Positions 61,187-64,000 of a DNA stretch of 64,000 bases are shown piece after piece; position 1 is the first letter of the stretch, and each line of letters opens with the position of its first letter. Both the position numbers and the translations under genes were made by a program. The stretch comes from Minwuia sp. (GTDB lineage: Bacteria; Pseudomonadota; Alphaproteobacteria; Minwuiales; Minwuiaceae): assembly GCA_029213165.1 (NCBI GenBank), contig JARGNO010000003.1, positions 53,980 through 117,979 on the forward strand, read 5' to 3'. Below the pieces are notes generated by a model that worked only from the letters and a program-made list of their open reading frames with translations, did not search any database and was not told the origin of the DNA.

Positions 61187-61857
61187 TGATCCCGATTGCC
61201 GCAGAACCGTTCGAATTCCCGCTTGATCCCGCACACGCAGCACTGATCATCATCGACATGCAGCGTGATTTCCTGGAGCCGGGGGGCTTCGGTGCCGCAC
61301 TGGGCAATGACGTGACGCTGGTGCAGGCCATCGTGCCGACCGTCCGCGCCTTGCTGGATGCGGCCCGCGCGCGCGGCCTGATGATCATCCACACCCGCGA
61401 ATGCCACCGCCCCGACCTTTCCGACTGCCCCCCTGCCAAGCGTGACCGGGGTGACCCGTCACTGCGTATCGGCGATCCCGGACCCATGGGTCGCATCCTG
61501 ATCGCGGGGGAGCCGGGGGCGGAAATCGTACCCGAACTGGCCGCCCTGCCCGGCGAGCATGTCATCGACAAGCCAGGCAAGGGTGCCTTCCACGCCACCA
61601 GCCTGGGCGACATGCTGGTCGAACGCGGGATCACGCAACTGATCTTCGCGGGCGTGACGACCGAGGTCTGCGTCCAGACCACGATGCGTGAAGCCAACGA
61701 CCGGGGCTACGAATGCCTGCTGGCGGAAGATGCCACGGCCAGCTACTTTCCCGAGTTCAGGCGCGCAACCCTCGACATGATCCGCGCGCAGGGGGCCATC
61801 GTCGGCTGGACGGCTCCAACCGCCCTGATCGCCGCTGCCCTGGCACACAAGACCTGA
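61186..61857 (+). CDS. Cysteine hydrolase, isochorismatase family; possible triuret hydrolase-like enzyme
   Basis: [77 protein letters not shown] (D-K-C triad). Confidence 0.82.
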   Translation: MIPIAAEPFEFPLDPAHAALIIIDMQRDFLEPGGFGAALGNDVTLVQAIVPTVRALLDAARARGLMIIHTRECHRPDLSDCPPAKRDRGDPSLRIGDPGPMGRILIAGEPGAEIVPELAALPGEHVIDKPGKGAFHATSLGDMLVERGITQLIFAGVTTEVCVQTTMREANDRGYECLLAEDATASYFPEFRRATLDMIRAQGAIVGWTAPTALIAAALAHKT

Positions 61858-61873
61858 CCCGGGAGGTCCTCCG

Positions 61874-62215
61874 ATGACCGCGCCATTCAATATCCCTGAC
61901 CTGATCAACGGTGGCTGGAACAGCCTCGACTTTGCCCCGTTCCGTGAAGGCATCGAGATCGCGAAGATCATGGAGGGTGAACCGGCGCTGGCCGTGCTGC
62001 GCTACCAGCCCGGCGCCACCGTCCCGGCCCACCGCCACCCGGCCCCGGAAACCGTGCTGGTGCTGGAAGGCAGCCAGACCGACGACAATGGCCACTACCC
62101 CACCGGCACCCTGATCGTGAACACGGCGGGCAGCAGCCACAATGTCTGGTCAACGGATGGCTGCGTCGTGCTGGTGCAATGGGCCAAGCCGATCGAGTTT
62201 GCAGGAAAGGAATGA
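61874..62215 (+). CDS. Cupin-domain protein (ChrR-like)
   Basis: VLRYQPGATVPAHRHPAPETVLVLEGSQTDDNGHYPTGTLIVNTAGSSHNVWS. Confidence 0.8.
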   Translation: MTAPFNIPDLINGGWNSLDFAPFREGIEIAKIMEGEPALAVLRYQPGATVPAHRHPAPETVLVLEGSQTDDNGHYPTGTLIVNTAGSSHNVWSTDGCVVLVQWAKPIEFAGKE

Positions 62216-62258
62216 AACATGGCCGAGCGCGACCACGACTGTGAGCGCGCGAAGGCGA

Positions 62259-62795
62259 TCAGTCGAGCGTCGCCTCGGCATGTTCAGGGTCGTCCTCGTC
62301 GGGATCCGCGAGCCAACGCGCGACAAGGTGGATCAGGATGATGATCATGGCAATCGGCACGATCACCGCGATCCAGACCATGGAGATGCCCAGCGTGTCA
62401 GCAGTCAGACCAGACTGCCGCGCAAGGTAGCCCTTGGCGAATCCACCGCGCAGGCCGATGAAACAGAAGTAGATGACGGGCAGGATGAAGACGATGACCG
62501 CCGCGCTCTGAATGGCCGTCGCGAGAAGACCAAGCACGTTCGGCGCTGGCGGGAAGACGCTCTGCATCAGCACTGCGTCCGAACGGGTCTTGAAGGACAG
62601 CGTTGCACCCAGCAATCCGGTCCACACCATCATGTAGCGGGCCACATCCTCGGTCCAGATCGGCGGGGCGGAGAAGCCATAGCGCGCCACCACCTGGATC
62701 ATCACGGTCACGAACATTCCACAGACCGCGAAGACGGCAACGCGGCGCGAGACCTCGTGCAGGCCTGTGCTGAGAGCGAGAATGAAGTTCCGCAT
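62259..62795 (-). CDS. TRAP transporter small permease (DctQ)
   Basis: Four hydrophobic segments, FAVCGMFVTVMIQVVARYGFSAPPIWTEDVARYMMVWTGLLGATLSFK. Confidence 0.88.
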   Translation of the reverse strand: MRNFILALSTGLHEVSRRVAVFAVCGMFVTVMIQVVARYGFSAPPIWTEDVARYMMVWTGLLGATLSFKTRSDAVLMQSVFPPAPNVLGLLATAIQSAAVIVFILPVIYFCFIGLRGGFAKGYLARQSGLTADTLGISMVWIAVIVPIAMIIILIHLVARWLADPDEDDPEHAEATLD

Positions 62796-62861
62796 GACGG
62801 TGCCTCTCAGGTCCGAATGCCGCCGGGTCCGGCGTGTCAGCCGGGCCCGGCGTATTCCGGG

Positions 62862-63842
62862 TCAGCGGGTGCTGCTGGATATCTCGGTCCAGGCCCGGAC
62901 CGAATCCTCCGGCATCAGACCTGAATTGTAGACAGCCTTGGAGCGTTCGCGGAACAAGCCACGCTCGTCAATGCTCAGACGCTGGACAGTGACACCCTTG
63001 GCTTCAAGCTGGGCCAGGGCCAAAACCGATGCGTCGGCAAGCCAGGCGCGGTTGGCGGCATCTGCCGTATCGATGGCCTTCTCCACTGTCGCACGGTCAG
63101 CGTCCGAGAGCCCGTCGTACCACAGCTTCGAGGCAATCACGGCGCGCATCGGGATGATCACGCCGGCGTCCGAGAAGTTCCGGACGAAGTCGGTCTGGCC
63201 GAACATCACCGGCACGAAGGGCGAGTTGAGATACCCATCGATGACGCCGGTCTGCAGTCCTGCGGGTACTTCGCCCCACGGTACGATCGTCCCCGTGGAA
63301 CCCCAGGCCTGGTACATGGCGATCTGGGCGTCATCCAGCGCTCGCATCCGAAGGCTCGCCATGTCCGCAGGTTTCCGTACGACGGAATCGGTGGTGATGA
63401 TGCCGGAGGACGGACCGATGGGCACCAGCGCCAGCAGCATCACGTCCTGACCGGCGATGGCCTTGTTCACCCGCTCGAAGACCTTGCCAGCCTCCAGCGC
63501 CCGGTCCATGTGGGCGGCATCGTCAAAGATGTACGGCAGGCGGACGCCGTAGATGAACGGATCGACCTGCGCCACCGCGCGCACATCGGACAGCGAGACC
63601 TCCAGAAGGCCGGTCGATACCTGGTCGAACTTCTCCGTCTCGTTGCCAACTGAGCCGCGCGGCATTTCCCGCACTTCCATGCCGCCTGCCTTCAACACCT
63701 CTGCAAAGGCGTAGGACCAGTTGTACGAACCTGAAAGCTTCAGGTCCGGCTTGCCGTCGAGCGCGATCTTGACTTCCGCCGAGACCGTGCTCGCCGAGGC
63801 CACCATGGCGGCGAGTGCGATGGCAAGTGCTTTGAGCTTCAT
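62862..63842 (-). CDS. TRAP transporter substrate-binding protein (DctP)
   Basis: Signal peptide MKLKALAIALAAMVASASTVSA; RMRALDDAQIAMYQAWGSTGTIVPWGEVPAGLQTGVIDGYLNSPF. Confidence 0.88.
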   Translation of the reverse strand: MKLKALAIALAAMVASASTVSAEVKIALDGKPDLKLSGSYNWSYAFAEVLKAGGMEVREMPRGSVGNETEKFDQVSTGLLEVSLSDVRAVAQVDPFIYGVRLPYIFDDAAHMDRALEAGKVFERVNKAIAGQDVMLLALVPIGPSSGIITTDSVVRKPADMASLRMRALDDAQIAMYQAWGSTGTIVPWGEVPAGLQTGVIDGYLNSPFVPVMFGQTDFVRNFSDAGVIIPMRAVIASKLWYDGLSDADRATVEKAIDTADAANRAWLADASVLALAQLEAKGVTVQRLSIDERGLFRERSKAVYNSGLMPEDSVRAWTEISSSTR

Positions 63843-63864
63843 TTTCTTTCCTCCCATTTGGACA

Positions 63865-64000
63865 TTATTCGACTGAGAATCCCGCCATGCGCGGCACGGC
63901 GAGAGTGATCTCGGGCCATTGCGCCAGAGCCAGCAGCAGCAGTATCTGGACAGCAACGAATGGCAGCGCCGTATAGGCCAGCCGCCAGTAGTTCAGCTCG
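63865..64000 (-). CDS. TRAP transporter large permease (DctM), C-terminal fragment, truncated by window end
   Basis: Minus-strand read ELNYWRLAYTALPFVAVQILLLLALAQWPEITLAVPRMAGFSVE*. Confidence 0.6.
   Translation of the reverse strand, partial: ELNYWRLAYTALPFVAVQILLLLALAQWPEITLAVPRMAGFSVE

Noticed and set aside
1-64000. CRISPR arrays, tRNA/rRNA genes, IS elements or prophage
   Set aside because: No regularly spaced repeats, RNA gene cores, transposase or phage motifs noticed while reading

Overview
This window is GC-rich alphaproteobacterial-type chromosome and splits into four blocks. (1) 1-26265, +: a surface polysaccharide locus with a GDP-mannose dehydratase-like enzyme, a Wzm/Wzt-type ABC exporter, about ten glycosyltransferases, WbpB/WbpD/WbpE-like sugar enzymes, a HisH/HisF pair, two WbpG/PseA-type amidotransferases, an FkbM methyltransferase, a Wzy-like membrane protein and a NodU-type carbamoyltransferase. 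(2) 26269-40793, -: a nitrate assimilation locus nasT-nasS-nrtA-nrtB-nrtCD-(tandem GAF)-nirB-nirD-nasA-cysG. (3) 41077-46633, +: a heme uptake/degradation operon (IsdG-type monooxygenase, HemP, TonB receptor, HmuTUV) behind a Fur-like box. (4) 46659-64000: a LysR regulator and two small-amide/ureide operons (SBP5 ABC importer + allophanate hydrolase; BMP-type ABC importer + formamidase + biuret hydrolase-like + second cysteine hydrolase + cupin), then a TRAP transporter on the minus strand. The two strongest non-coding signals are: (a) a leader upstream of nrtA with three successive hexaloop hairpins, each with A at loop position 1 and G at position 4, the third overlapping the 5' arm of an intrinsic terminator, fitting NasT (ANTAR) antitermination; (b) a 39-bp gapless composite motif with a T-N11-A LysR-type site and an identical 13-mer GAATTAATAGCAA, found upstream of both ureide operons. 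All product calls are from reading the translations; no database search was run.
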